Shown here piece after piece: positions 44,495 to 53,802 of a DNA stretch of 64,000 bases. Source of the DNA: Celeribacter baekdonensis (GTDB lineage: Bacteria > Pseudomonadota > Alphaproteobacteria > Rhodobacterales > Rhodobacteraceae); NCBI RefSeq assembly GCF_900102315.1, contig NZ_FNBL01000015.1:42504-106503 (forward strand). Reading direction: 5' to 3'. Positions within the stretch are counted from its first letter, which is position 1. Each line of letters begins with the position of its first letter. The notes beneath the pieces were generated by a model. The model was not told the DNA's origin. It was given only the letters and a program-made list of their open reading frames with translations, and ran no database searches. Position numbers and translations under genes: made by a program.

Positions 44495-45281
44495 GCTGCC
44501 AAAATTTGCCTATGACGCCGATCCGCCACACCGCGACCTGCCGCCGCTTTTGTTGGTGCATGGTTTGTTGGTGGATCGGCGGGTTTGGGAGGGCAATGCC
44601 GCGCTGTCTGAGCGGTTTCGTGTGATCCGTGTTGACCTTCCGGCGCATGGGGCAAGCCCAGCGCCTGTTACGCCGCACCAGGCCCGTCCAAAGTCCATTG
44701 CGGCGGGGTTGGAGGCGGTGCGCGCAGAGCTTGGGATCGACCGGTGGCACCTGTGTGGCCAGAGCTTTGGCGCGGCGATGACCCTGCGTTATGCAATTGA
44801 TTTTCCTGACAGATGCCTCTGCCATGTCTTCACCAATGCCAATGGAGCATGGCGTGAACCATGGAGTGATGCATATCGGCGGTCGCATGAGGCTTTGGTG
44901 GCCGATGTGAAAGCGCGCGGTCACGATGCCATTGCCCGAATGCCCTATCACCCGCGTCTGGCGCGCCGGTTCGACCCCGAGGTGCGCGATGCCCTTGCGG
45001 CGGCGGCGGATGCGATTGATCCGGCGGGACTGGCGTTGCTGTTGCAGGAGGCGACGCCACGGATGTCTGTGCGCTCTGAACTCGACAGGTTGACGGTTCC
45101 GACCATGCTTGTGAACGGGCTGCGCGAGCGGCGGTTTCAGCCCACACGAGATTGGCTTGCCCAAGCATGCCCGGACATGCGCATCGTTGATCTGGCGGGC
45201 GGACATTCGATCAATGTTGACTGTCCGGCGGCGTTCAATGCGGCGGTTGCCGGGTTTTTGTCGCCAATTTCGGGGGCGTGA
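44487..45281 (+). CDS. Alpha/beta-fold hydrolase
   Basis: A 264-residue hydrolase starting at GTG 44487, with GAGAGG 8-13 bp upstream. Oxyanion LLLVHG (about 22-26), nucleophile Ser93 in GQSFGAA, and catalytic His240 in AGGHSIN. The usual acid loop G-x-x-D is replaced by NGLRERR, so a Glu may serve. Resembles 3-oxoadipate enol-lactone/haloperoxidase-type esterases. Sits between the decayed acyl-CoA dehydrogenase and the TRAP locus, and may belong to the lactone-processing set downstream. Confidence 0.78.
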   Translation: MSELPKFAYDADPPHRDLPPLLLVHGLLVDRRVWEGNAALSERFRVIRVDLPAHGASPAPVTPHQARPKSIAAGLEAVRAELGIDRWHLCGQSFGAAMTLRYAIDFPDRCLCHVFTNANGAWREPWSDAYRRSHEALVADVKARGHDAIARMPYHPRLARRFDPEVRDALAAAADAIDPAGLALLLQEATPRMSVRSELDRLTVPTMLVNGLRERRFQPTRDWLAQACPDMRIVDLAGGHSINVDCPAAFNAAVAGFLSPISGA

Positions 45282-45576
45282 GGCAAAGGAATACTCAAAG
45301 GAATACTCAGGGAGGTCTGATCTCTTGTCAGGTTGGACAGAGGGGCACGCCATGGCGGCGACGCTTTCCCTTGCTGGCGATCTCGGTTTAGTATTCTGTT
45401 GTATACAGTGCGCCAACACATATTACGCAAACACAAACAGTGCGCCAACACGGTGCGGCGGAGAGATTGCAACCTCTATGACTCTTCGCACATGGGCACG
45501 ATGTCCGTTTGGCAGATGAGGCCAACCGCAACCTTGTCACTACAAACTGAGCGCATGCGCAACGGAAGGACCCAAC
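45282..45576. other. Spacer with direct repeats before the AbrB-family gene
   Basis: Contains a perfect 12-bp tandem duplication AAAGGAATACTC (45285-45308), a 15-bp direct repeat ACAGTGCGCCAACAC (45405-45419 and 45437-45451, 32 bp apart) and a GTATAC palindrome inside TTGTATACAG near 45400. These look like regulator sites; no gene seen. Confidence 0.5.
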
Positions 45577-46641
45577 ATGATCTCGATTGAGCGTCTCAAA
45601 CCGATCGTTTCCATCACGCTCCTTTACGTTTGCACCACAGGGGCGGGATGGGCGTTTAGCCGGATCGGGCTTCCGCTGCCGTGGATGATCGGCCCGCTGA
45701 TCCTGTCGGCGCTTTGCTATGTCACCGGGATCATGAAGACACGCGTGCCGGTAGAGACACGGCCCTTTGGTCAGATGACCGTCGCGGTGCAGGTCGGACT
45801 GGCCTTTACGCCCGCGGCATTCGGGGCTTTGCTGACGCTCGCGCCATTGCTTGTTGGAATGGCGCTTGTGACGGCGGTCTGTGCCAGTGTTGTGGCCATT
45901 TTGATGGCGCGTGTCGGGCGGATTCGCCTGACACAGGCGTTCTTGTCGAGCTTTCCCACAAGCCCCGTTGAGGCGGCTGTCATGGCCGAGAAATTCGATT
46001 GCGACCCGGCGCCGATCATCTTGTCGCAAACCATGCGCATTGCGGCGGTGGTGGTTTTGATCCCGATCTCGCTCTTTATCGTCGACGGGTTTCCCGACCG
46101 GAGCGAGGTCATGCGCGGGGGGGTGTTTGACCCCGTTGGCAACGGGATTTTGGCACTGACGGCCATCGCGGGGGCCTTTGTGTTTCGAAAACTGCGGCTT
46201 GCCAATCCGTTTTTCCTTGGCCCGCTTGCGTTTTCGGCGGCGGTTACGGCGAGCGGGTTCGAGCTTATGGCGTTTCCTGGTTTGATTCTCTCGATTGCAC
46301 AGATCGTGCTTGGAACCTGGCTCGGCAGCACGTTTCGGCGTGAACTCTTTCTCGATGGCGGACGATTGGTGATCACCTGCCTGTCGAGCGCCCTGCTTTT
46401 GCTTGCTGTGGTCTCGGCGATTGCGGTTGGCGTGTCCTCGCTGACCGGGCAGGATTGGGAAGTCCTTGTCTTGGGGGCCGCGCCGGGCGGCGTGACGGAA
46501 ATGGCCCTGACGGCCAAATATCTTGGGATTGATCTGGCACTGGTTACGGCATTTCAACTCACGCGCATCTTTATCTTGATGCCCAATATCCCTTGGATCA
46601 TCCGACTGATAAATCGGTTGGAAAACCGGTATTTGAGCTAA
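45577..46641 (+). CDS. AbrB-family (TIGR03082) membrane protein
   Basis: A 354-residue integral membrane protein with about ten helices and two internal repeats of the AbrB/ammonia-monooxygenase-like membrane family. Each repeat contains LPLPWMIGPLILSALCYVTG or NPFFLGPLAFSAAVTASGFEL. The C-terminal VLGAAPGGVTEMALTAKYLG is the family mark. Despite 'AbrB regulator' in databases it has no DNA-binding domain; a transporter role is likely. It precedes the TRAP genes and may be co-regulated. Confidence 0.82.
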   Translation: MISIERLKPIVSITLLYVCTTGAGWAFSRIGLPLPWMIGPLILSALCYVTGIMKTRVPVETRPFGQMTVAVQVGLAFTPAAFGALLTLAPLLVGMALVTAVCASVVAILMARVGRIRLTQAFLSSFPTSPVEAAVMAEKFDCDPAPIILSQTMRIAAVVVLIPISLFIVDGFPDRSEVMRGGVFDPVGNGILALTAIAGAFVFRKLRLANPFFLGPLAFSAAVTASGFELMAFPGLILSIAQIVLGTWLGSTFRRELFLDGGRLVITCLSSALLLLAVVSAIAVGVSSLTGQDWEVLVLGAAPGGVTEMALTAKYLGIDLALVTAFQLTRIFILMPNIPWIIRLINRLENRYLS

Positions 46642-46807
46642 AGCGGCGCTTGGCCTCGGCCCTGATCGAACAGTCTTATAAGTTTGGTATGCTTTTTAGG
46701 CATGGATATGATGCGTATATTGTATTTGTGTTATGGCGCGGCGCGAAGGAAAGTCCCCGGACCCGAAGGGAGTCGGGTGTAACACAAAGTCTTGGGAGGA
46801 CATCTCC

Positions 46808-47815
46808 ATGAAAAATTTCTCTGCGCTTGCAGCGGCAAGTGCTCTTGCAATCTGTGCAACGGCCGCTCAGGCGGACACGTTCACATGGTTGACCTTTAAA
46901 CCGCAAGGTGCCGCCGATGCACAGGCCATCTCGACGCAGTGGCTCGTGGATGAATTCGCAAAGCGCACCGATGGCAAGCACGAGATCAAAGTTTTTTGGG
47001 GCGGTTCCGTGGCCAGCACTGGCGAGATCCCGGATGCGCTTGGCGCGGGCGTGGGCAATTTTGGTGATATCGTCACGCCGTATTTCCCGGACCTGATGCC
47101 GCTGAACAATGCGGTCGGTTTCTTTATCCCGCAACCGATGTCGACCCAAGAGGTTGGTGGCGCGATGGGGCAATGGCACGCGGAGTATCCGCAGTTTGCC
47201 GAAGAACTCGAACGGTCCAACTTGCATGCTTTCGGTTTTCGCCCGCTGGAAAGCTACGGCCTTTTGTGTGTTGACCCTGTCCGCTCGCTGAAGGATCTCA
47301 AAGGCAAGCGCATCCGCTCTTACGGGTTTGCCTTTCCCGCATTGATCGAAGCCATGGGCGCGACGCCTGTCTCCATCACAACCGCCGACACTTATGAGGC
47401 GCTTGAGCGCGCGATCGTGGATTGTACACCGATCGGTCCGGCGCTGGCACGGGGTTGGAAATACGATGAGGTGGCGAAATACTACATCGACATGCCGATT
47501 GGGGCCACCTTTGGCCACCTTTTGGCGATGAACCTTGACAGCTACAATGCGCTTGATGATGCGACCAGAACCATCGTCGATCAACTCGGTGAGGATTATC
47601 TGGTCGAATACACCCGCCTTTTGGACGCAGACATTGCACGCGTGACAGAGCTTTGGCGCGGGGAGTTGGGTGTTGAAACCATCGCCTTTCCTGACGAAGA
47701 GTTGATCGCGTTGGTTGAAGACCCAAAGGTTCAGGCGATCCGCGCAGAATGGATCGAAAAAGCCAAGGCTGCCGGCGTCAATCCGACCGACATCGTGGCA
47801 AAACTCAAGTTCTGA
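46808..47815 (+). CDS. TRAP transporter substrate-binding protein (DctP)
   Basis: A 335-residue periplasmic protein with signal peptide MKNFSALAAASALAICATAAQA (cleavage before DTF) and DctP family pattern: FAKRTDGKHEIKVFWGGSVASTGEIPDALGAG, SLKDLKGKRIRSYGFAFPALIEAMGATPVSITTADTYEALERAIVDCT. GGGAGG precedes ATG 46808. It captures an organic acid for the DctQ/DctM permease just downstream. The Arg in KRIRSYG is the usual carboxylate-binding residue. Confidence 0.9.
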   Translation: MKNFSALAAASALAICATAAQADTFTWLTFKPQGAADAQAISTQWLVDEFAKRTDGKHEIKVFWGGSVASTGEIPDALGAGVGNFGDIVTPYFPDLMPLNNAVGFFIPQPMSTQEVGGAMGQWHAEYPQFAEELERSNLHAFGFRPLESYGLLCVDPVRSLKDLKGKRIRSYGFAFPALIEAMGATPVSITTADTYEALERAIVDCTPIGPALARGWKYDEVAKYYIDMPIGATFGHLLAMNLDSYNALDDATRTIVDQLGEDYLVEYTRLLDADIARVTELWRGELGVETIAFPDEELIALVEDPKVQAIRAEWIEKAKAAGVNPTDIVAKLKF

Positions 47816-47930
47816 GCACAGTTGTGAACAGATCTCTGAACACAGTCACGTTCGAAGCACATTGAGAGCGGGGAGCGCGTGCATGCATATGACAGGCACC
47901 CCGCTGCACTCATCTCAAAGGAGAAATGCC

Positions 47931-48455
47931 GTGCAAAATCTGTTGCGGGTCCGTCAGGCCTATGGCGGGATTCTGACCTTATGTGGCTTGATCTCGGGGT
48001 GGCTCACCTTTGCAGTGATGCTGTTGGTCGTGACCAATGTCGTGCTGCGCTACGGGTTCAACATCCCGATCCCCGGCACATTGGAACTCACCGAAGGTGC
48101 GCTTCCGCTCATCATCTTTTTGTCTTTGGCGCTGACTCAATTTCACCAGGGCCATATCAAAGTCGTGATCTTGACCCAGCACATGCCAGCGGGCCTGCGC
48201 CGCGTGTTTCGTGTGATCGCCATGTTGGTGGGTGCGGGGCTTTTTGCCTGGGCGGCCTGGGCCGGGTGGCATGGCGCGCTGAAATCCCTTGCCATTGGCG
48301 AGGTGGAGCGTGGTTCGATCCGCTACCCGATCTATCCGATCAAATTCGCCGTTGTGGCGGGCATGGTCCTTTTGACCATCCAGTTCTTGCTCGACGCGCT
48401 TTCCTTTGCGCTCGGTCATGACCTTGACGAACTCGAAGAGGGGATTCTCGAATGA
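47931..48455 (+). CDS. TRAP transporter small permease (DctQ)
   Basis: A 174-residue four-helix membrane protein. GTG 47931 has AAAGGAG 6 bp in front and begins MQNLLRVRQAYGG; helices at about 10-35, 45-65, 85-105 and 130-150, with the family VVTNVVLRYGFNIPIPGTLELTEGALPLIIFLSLA. It overlaps the large permease by 4 bp. Confidence 0.88.
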   Translation: MQNLLRVRQAYGGILTLCGLISGWLTFAVMLLVVTNVVLRYGFNIPIPGTLELTEGALPLIIFLSLALTQFHQGHIKVVILTQHMPAGLRRVFRVIAMLVGAGLFAWAAWAGWHGALKSLAIGEVERGSIRYPIYPIKFAVVAGMVLLTIQFLLDALSFALGHDLDELEEGILE

Positions 48456-49759
48456 GCAACGTTGTCATTGGCCTTATTGGCACGGCCTGCCTTTTTGGCG
48501 GGATTCTTATGGGCATCAACGTCATGGTGGTTCTTGGCCTCGTGGGGGGCATTGGTCTTCTCGCGCTTGTTGGTCCTACGGCTGCGACCTCTTTGATGTC
48601 GAATGTGTTCTTCGAGACCACGCATTCTTTTCATTTTTCCGTTATTCCGCTGTTCCTGCTCATGGGATTTTTCGCCATGCGTGCGGGTCTGGGTGAAGAT
48701 CTTTTTGAGGCCACCACCAAATGGCTTGGCGGGATGAAGGGCGGTCTGGCGATCTCAACCACCATGGGCGCTGCGGCGTTTGGTGCGGCTTCCGGGTCGT
48801 CTGTTGGCACGGCCACCGTGTTCACCAAACTGGCCCTGCCTGAGATGCTTGATCGCGGCTATGACAAAAGCCTCGCCTCGGCCTCGATTGCCATTGCCGG
48901 AACACTTGCGGTGATGATCCCACCTTCCGCGCTTGTGGTGGTCTATGGGATTTTGACCGATAGCTCCATCGGTGCGCTGTTGATTGCGGGTTTCATTCCC
49001 GGCATCGTCTTTGCCGCGATGCTGTGTGTGGCGATCTGGATCACGGTCGCACGCCGCCCGGACCTCGCACCGACGGACACGACGACATATACCCTGCGCG
49101 AAAAGATCGTGGCGTTGCGCCTTGCGGGGCCGCTCGTCCTGGTGATCGTTGCCATTGTCGCGGGGCTCTACAAAGGTGTCTTTACCCCGACCGAAGCCGG
49201 GGGTGTTGGTGCGACGCTCACGCTTTTTCTGGCGCTGGTCCGGCATCGATCCTTCAAAGCAATCCAGATGAATGAGACGCTTTTGGAGACTGTGCGCACC
49301 ACCGCGATGATCTTTGGCATTTTGATTTCGGCGCTGCTGTTTTCAAAATTTCTGGCGCTGTCAGGTCTTGCGAATGTTGTCGGGGATTTTCTCACCGGGA
49401 TGGATGCGCCGGTTTGGATGATCGTCGTTCTCGTCGCTGTGATCTATCTTTCGCTTGGCATGATGATGGATGCGCCCGCGCTTTTGGCAATCACGCTTCC
49501 GATCACCCATCCGGTGATGATGGATCTTGGATTTGATCCGATCTGGTTCGGTGTCTTTGTGGTGTTGCTGGTGGAAATCGGGGCGGTGACACCCCCGGTG
49601 GGCATCAACTGTTTCGTTGTGCAGGCGGCGTCTGGGGGACGTGTGAAACTCGAAGATGTGTTCAAAGGCTTGATCCCCTTTGTGTTGACGGGTTTTCTCA
49701 TGCTGGTGCTGCTCTACGTCTTTCCGCAGATCGCGCTTTATCTGCCGTCACGGATGTAG
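48452..49759 (+). CDS. TRAP transporter large permease (DctM)
   Basis: A 435-residue protein of 12 or so helices; family blocks MLDRGYDKSLASASIAIAGTLAVMIPPSALVVVYGILTDSSIGALLIAGFIPG and LGMMMDAPALLAITLPITHPVM, then VGINCFVVQ. It uses the sodium or proton gradient with DctP/DctQ to import an organic acid. Confidence 0.92.
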   Translation: MSNVVIGLIGTACLFGGILMGINVMVVLGLVGGIGLLALVGPTAATSLMSNVFFETTHSFHFSVIPLFLLMGFFAMRAGLGEDLFEATTKWLGGMKGGLAISTTMGAAAFGAASGSSVGTATVFTKLALPEMLDRGYDKSLASASIAIAGTLAVMIPPSALVVVYGILTDSSIGALLIAGFIPGIVFAAMLCVAIWITVARRPDLAPTDTTTYTLREKIVALRLAGPLVLVIVAIVAGLYKGVFTPTEAGGVGATLTLFLALVRHRSFKAIQMNETLLETVRTTAMIFGILISALLFSKFLALSGLANVVGDFLTGMDAPVWMIVVLVAVIYLSLGMMMDAPALLAITLPITHPVMMDLGFDPIWFGVFVVLLVEIGAVTPPVGINCFVVQAASGGRVKLEDVFKGLIPFVLTGFLMLVLLYVFPQIALYLPSRM

Positions 49760-49762
49760 ATC

Positions 49763-50395
49763 ATGGGCATTCGTAACATATGGCTTGACCCGGCGGTTCC
49801 GGTGATCTTGCGCAGTTCCGTAACCTCACCCTTTGGCCGCAAACTGCGCATGGCGGCCATTGAACTTGGTCTTGCGGATCGCATCACACGCGAACATGCC
49901 GACACTCTGGACGCGCAGGACACCCTGCGCCTTCAGAACCCTTTGGGCAAGCTGCCCTGTCTTTTGATCGGGGATCACGTCTTTTACGACAGTTGGGTGA
50001 TCCTTGATCTGTTCGACGATCTGGCGGGACGCGACCGTTTGTTCCCCGCAAAGGGGATGGCGCGCTACCACGTGCTGACGCGGGCCAAACTCGCTGACGG
50101 GATCACGGACGCCGCTTTGCTCATGGTTTATGAGGGTCGTTTTCGGGACAGCCTTTCGCCCAGGTGGCTCGACCATCAAACGGGAAAGATTCACCGCGCG
50201 CTTGCCGATTTCGAGGCGCAGCCCCCCGCCGTCCGCGCAGATATTGTCGGCATCACCCTGGCCTGTGCCTTGGGCTATCTCGATTGGCGGGCGCCGGTTG
50301 CATGGCGCGAAGATCACCCGACCCTCGTCACATGGTTTGAGCATTTTGCGCAGGTCGTTCCCTCATTTTCACAGACAGAAAGGACGAACGCATGA
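49763..50395 (+). CDS. Glutathione S-transferase family protein
   Basis: A 210-residue GST: N-terminal thioredoxin-like domain (VILRSSVTSPFGRKLRMAAIELGL, then NPLGKLPCLLIGDHVFYDSWVILDLFDDL) and helical C-terminal domain ending YLDWRAPVAWREDHPTLVTWFEHF. SPFGRK at about residue 22-27 carries the catalytic Ser. Starts 3 bp after dctM and overlaps the next gene by 4 bp. In catabolic operons such GSTs isomerise or dehalogenate substrate adducts. Confidence 0.85.
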   Translation: MGIRNIWLDPAVPVILRSSVTSPFGRKLRMAAIELGLADRITREHADTLDAQDTLRLQNPLGKLPCLLIGDHVFYDSWVILDLFDDLAGRDRLFPAKGMARYHVLTRAKLADGITDAALLMVYEGRFRDSLSPRWLDHQTGKIHRALADFEAQPPAVRADIVGITLACALGYLDWRAPVAWREDHPTLVTWFEHFAQVVPSFSQTERTNA

Positions 50396-50967
50396 GCTTT
50401 CCTCCCCAACGCCTCAACGCGCCAGATCCGGCGACCTACAACGCGCGGCAACAAGAGATCCACAATGAGATCGCCTCCGGCCCCCGTGGTGGTGTGCGCG
50501 GTCCCTTGGCCGTCTGGCTGCACCGTCCCGACCTTGCCGCCAAGGCGCAGGATCTGGGCAAATATTGCCGCTATGACACCACGCTTGATCCGGTGCTTTC
50601 GGAATTGGCGATCATGGTCACGGGCAAGGTCTTTGGCTCTGAATACGAGTGGCAAATCCACAAAGGCCATGCGCTTAAGGCCGGGCTGGGCGCGGATGTG
50701 ATCGAAGCGATCCGCGTGGGCCAGACTCCGGCATTCCCGAACCGCGAACAGGAGATGGTCTATAAGGTTGCGCTTGCCGCGCATACCGAACGCCGTTTGG
50801 GGGATGCGCTCTATGCCGAGGCCCGCGAGGTTCTGGGCGATCTGCGTTTGGTCGATCTGGTCGGGATGATTGGCTATTACACCTTGATTTCCTTGACGAT
50901 TAACATTTTCGACATCCCGCCGATGGGGGATGCGCCGGAAAGGGACTTGCCCGATGACAAAGCCTGA
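50392..50967 (+). CDS. Carboxymuconolactone decarboxylase family protein
   Basis: A 191-residue AhpD/CMD-like helical protein: ELAIMVTGKVFGSEYEWQIHKGHALKAGLGADVIEAIRVGQ with the E-x-x-x-H pattern of CMD proteins but no CxxC, so it is not a peroxidase of the AhpD type. LDPVLSELAI and the C-terminal DLVGMIGYYTLIS match CMD. In context with a LigI-like lactonase it may act on a ring-cleavage lactone. Overlaps the following gene (14 bp). Confidence 0.82.
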   Translation: MSFPPQRLNAPDPATYNARQQEIHNEIASGPRGGVRGPLAVWLHRPDLAAKAQDLGKYCRYDTTLDPVLSELAIMVTGKVFGSEYEWQIHKGHALKAGLGADVIEAIRVGQTPAFPNREQEMVYKVALAAHTERRLGDALYAEAREVLGDLRLVDLVGMIGYYTLISLTINIFDIPPMGDAPERDLPDDKA

Positions 50968-51832
50968 ACTGACCTGGAAACCAGATCCGCGGATGACAAA
51001 GGTGAAACTGCCCTCTGGGGCCACGGATGCGCATTGTCACGTGTTCGGTCCGGTGGACAAATTCCCTTATGAGCCGACGGCCAAATTCAAACCCGCTGAG
51101 GCGGTGGCCGAAGATTTGTTCCGCCTGCATGACCAGATGGGGATTGAGCGCTGTGTGATTGTGCAGTCCGGCTGCCACGGGTTTGACAACCGGGTTGTCG
51201 CCGATGCCATAGCGAAACGTCCGGGGCGTTACCTTGGCGTCGCGTTGTCGGCGCCGGAGGTGAGTGACGCGGAGCTTGACCGTCTCAATGACCAAGGCTT
51301 TCGTGGCATTCGTTACAACTATATGAGCCACCTTGCGCCCGGCGCAACGGAGGCGCAATTGATCGCTCTGGCTCCGCGTTTGGCCGAACGTGGCTGGCAC
51401 CTTCAGGTGCATATGGAGGACAGGCTGATCGCGGATATGGCACCCGTTCTCTCAGGCCTTCCAGTGACGGTTGTTTTGGATCACATGGGGCGAGTGGATG
51501 CTTCCAAAGGTGTCGATCAACCGGAATTTCAAGCCTATCTGCGGCTGTTGGACCATGATCATATCTGGTCGAAAGTCTCCGGCTCTGAACGCATCTCACG
51601 CCAAGATCCGCCCTATGCGGATGCAATCCCCTTTGCGCGCACCATCGTTGAACGGTTCCCGGACCGCACCGTTTGGGGCACCGATTGGCCGCACCCGAAT
51701 TTTCGCGCAGATCCGCCAGATGATGGTGATCTGTTTGATCTGCTCGCGGACATCGCGCCGACCGATACGCTGTTGAACAAGCTGATGGTCGACAACCCTG
51801 CTCAACTTTACGGTTTCAAGGAGAATATTTGA
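50954..51832 (+). CDS. LigI-like amidohydrolase / lactonase
   Basis: A 292-residue amidohydrolase-fold enzyme. The metal motif is DAHCHVFGP (His27, His29) and the end has GTDWPHPN with the catalytic Asp; HVFGPVDKFPYEP and VIVQSGCHGFDN are typical of 2-pyrone-4,6-dicarboxylate lactonase and 4-sulfomuconolactonase relatives. It hydrolyses a cyclic lactone (inference from family). ATG 50954 is preferred over a TTG or upstream Met because the sequence before it is part of the CMD gene. Confidence 0.8.
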   Translation: MTKPELTWKPDPRMTKVKLPSGATDAHCHVFGPVDKFPYEPTAKFKPAEAVAEDLFRLHDQMGIERCVIVQSGCHGFDNRVVADAIAKRPGRYLGVALSAPEVSDAELDRLNDQGFRGIRYNYMSHLAPGATEAQLIALAPRLAERGWHLQVHMEDRLIADMAPVLSGLPVTVVLDHMGRVDASKGVDQPEFQAYLRLLDHDHIWSKVSGSERISRQDPPYADAIPFARTIVERFPDRTVWGTDWPHPNFRADPPDDGDLFDLLADIAPTDTLLNKLMVDNPAQLYGFKENI

Positions 51833-52632
51833 TGGCTGGTCGTCTTGACGGAAAAGTCGCACTCATCACCGGCGCGGGATGTGTTGGTCCGGGCTGGGGC
51901 AACGGTCGTGCGACTTGCGTGCGGTTTGCAGAGGAAGGCGCAAAAATCTTTGCCGTTGATCTCAAATCCGACACGATGGTCGAGACCCTTGAGCGGGTTA
52001 AAGCCGCGGGGGGCGAGGTCGAACTTTACCTGTGTGATGTCACCGACAGAAAAGCGGTTGAGGCCATGGTGGCCGCCTGTGTGGACCGCTTTGGCACCGT
52101 TGACATCCTCGTCAACAATGTCGGCGGCTCCGCCAAAGGTGGCCCTGTCGAGCTTGCCGAGGAGGTTTGGGACCGTCAGATGGATTTCAACCTCAAAAGC
52201 GTTTATCTGACCTGTCGCGCCGTCCTGCCGATCATGGCGGAACAGGGCGCCGGTTCCATCGTCAACACCTCATCGACCTCAGGCATGCGCTACACCGGTT
52301 CACCGCAAGTGGCCTATGCCGCCTCCAAGGCAGGGATCATCCATTTCTCGCGCGTGGTTGCGGTCGAATATGCCGCGCGCGGTGTGCGGGTGAACACCGT
52401 GGTTCCGGGCCAGTTGCACACGCCGATGGTTGAAACCCGTTTGGCTGGCCAACGTACGGGCGGCGATGTCGACACACTTCTTGCCAGCCGGGTCAAACGC
52501 ATCCCGATGGGTTGGATGGGCGACGGGCGCGACACCGCGAACGCCGCGTTGTTCCTGGCCTCTGACGAAGCGCGCTTTGTCACCGGCACAGAATTGGTCG
52601 TCGATGGCGGCATGTCCGTGCGCTGCGACTGA
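51832..52632 (+). CDS. SDR family oxidoreductase with unusual cofactor loop
   Basis: A 266-residue short-chain dehydrogenase with the catalytic YAASK and NVGG. The nucleotide-binding loop is stretched: TGAGCVGPGWGNGRA instead of TGxxxGIG, about five residues longer. The 3' end GLY-rich VVDGGMSVR is standard. It starts at ATG 51832, overlapping the lactonase stop (TGATG). Likely oxidises an alcohol intermediate in the same pathway. Confidence 0.87.
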   Translation: MAGRLDGKVALITGAGCVGPGWGNGRATCVRFAEEGAKIFAVDLKSDTMVETLERVKAAGGEVELYLCDVTDRKAVEAMVAACVDRFGTVDILVNNVGGSAKGGPVELAEEVWDRQMDFNLKSVYLTCRAVLPIMAEQGAGSIVNTSSTSGMRYTGSPQVAYAASKAGIIHFSRVVAVEYAARGVRVNTVVPGQLHTPMVETRLAGQRTGGDVDTLLASRVKRIPMGWMGDGRDTANAALFLASDEARFVTGTELVVDGGMSVRCD

Positions 52633-52695
52633 CCAGGATGCTTGATCCTCTGTGGCGGCGCGGCTACCCTGTGCCGTCACATATCGGAGACATGG

Positions 52696-53634
52696 ATGTC
52701 CCAAAAATTCCAAGGTCAAGACTGGTTTCCCGAAATGCGCGCTTTGCGCTATTTCGTCTGTGTCGCCGAGGAACAAAGCTTTTCCAAGGCTGCGGGGCGG
52801 TTGCGCATTGCCCAACCCGCGCTTAGCCGCCAGATCGCGGGCCTTGAACGGGATCTGGGCATTCCGCTTTTTGATCGTCTGCCGCGCGGGGTCGAGTTGA
52901 CCGAAGCGGGGGAGATTCTCCTCCAACACGCCTATTCGGTGTTCTCCCAACTGTCTCAGGCCTTTCGGGACACCACCAACCATTCGCAACACCCGAAAGG
53001 CATTGTCGTGCTTGGCACACCGCCGACGCCGGGGGAATTCATCCTGCCGGAACTGGTGACGCGAACACGGGAGCGGTTTCCCGAGATCGAACTTCGGCTG
53101 GTCGAAGGCTTTTCGCGAGAGTTGGAAAAGGCGCTTATTTCAGGCGATATTGCGATTGCGGTGATGCATGATCCGCCCCGGCGCAGCGACATCTATTCCG
53201 AAGTTCTGATTTCCGAACAACTCAATCTGATAGGTTCGCCAGACGCGCTGACGCGAGAAAGTTACACGTTTGCCGAAGCCGCCGCGATGCCCTTGGTGAT
53301 GCCGCCGCGCCCGAATTACCTGCGCCTGATCGTGGATCGGGTGGCCGATGAGCAAGGCGTGTCGCTCAATGTCGTTCAGCGGGTCGAGGGGGTATGGCAC
53401 CTCAAGGCACTGGTGCGCCATGGCACCGGCTTCACCCTGTTAACCTCCGGGGCTGTTGCCGTGGAAAAACACCAAGGGACACTCGATGTGCGCCCGATCA
53501 CCGACCCAGAGGTGACATGGCCTTTATGTGTCGCGACAAGCCGCGAACAGCGGCGCAAAGGCGCGGTGCGCGCGATTGAGGGCTTGATCGTCGAAATCAT
53601 GCGTGAGGTGCGCGAGGAGGGGGGATGGAAGTGA
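52696..53634 (+). CDS. LysR family transcriptional regulator
   Basis: A 312-residue LysR regulator: N-terminal HTH MRALRYFVCVAEEQSFSKAAGRLRIAQPALSRQIAGLERDLGIPLFDRLPRGVELTEAG (about 14-72) and a C-terminal periplasmic-binding-like effector domain. ATG 52696 chosen. It sits at the end of, and in the same direction as, the TRAP/GST/CMD/LigI/SDR genes, presumably their regulator. Confidence 0.9.
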   Translation: MSQKFQGQDWFPEMRALRYFVCVAEEQSFSKAAGRLRIAQPALSRQIAGLERDLGIPLFDRLPRGVELTEAGEILLQHAYSVFSQLSQAFRDTTNHSQHPKGIVVLGTPPTPGEFILPELVTRTRERFPEIELRLVEGFSRELEKALISGDIAIAVMHDPPRRSDIYSEVLISEQLNLIGSPDALTRESYTFAEAAAMPLVMPPRPNYLRLIVDRVADEQGVSLNVVQRVEGVWHLKALVRHGTGFTLLTSGAVAVEKHQGTLDVRPITDPEVTWPLCVATSREQRRKGAVRAIEGLIVEIMREVREEGGWK

Positions 53635-53802
53635 CCGTTTGCGCGGCGTGTCTCCAGCCGCATATGGCGTGTTGGCCTTCAAAGGCGCGTCCCATATTTG
53701 CCGCCTTCTGCATCTGCGCCAAATCATGTGCGCCACATAAGGTCAAGGTGACGAGGGTGGAGCGTGTGAGGCGATGAAAAAGGCTTTCCATCTGCCACGC
53801 AG

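Noticed and set aside
45395..45415. GntR-type operator TTGTATACAG
   Set aside because: A single imperfect palindrome and no gntR gene nearby; kept only as a note.
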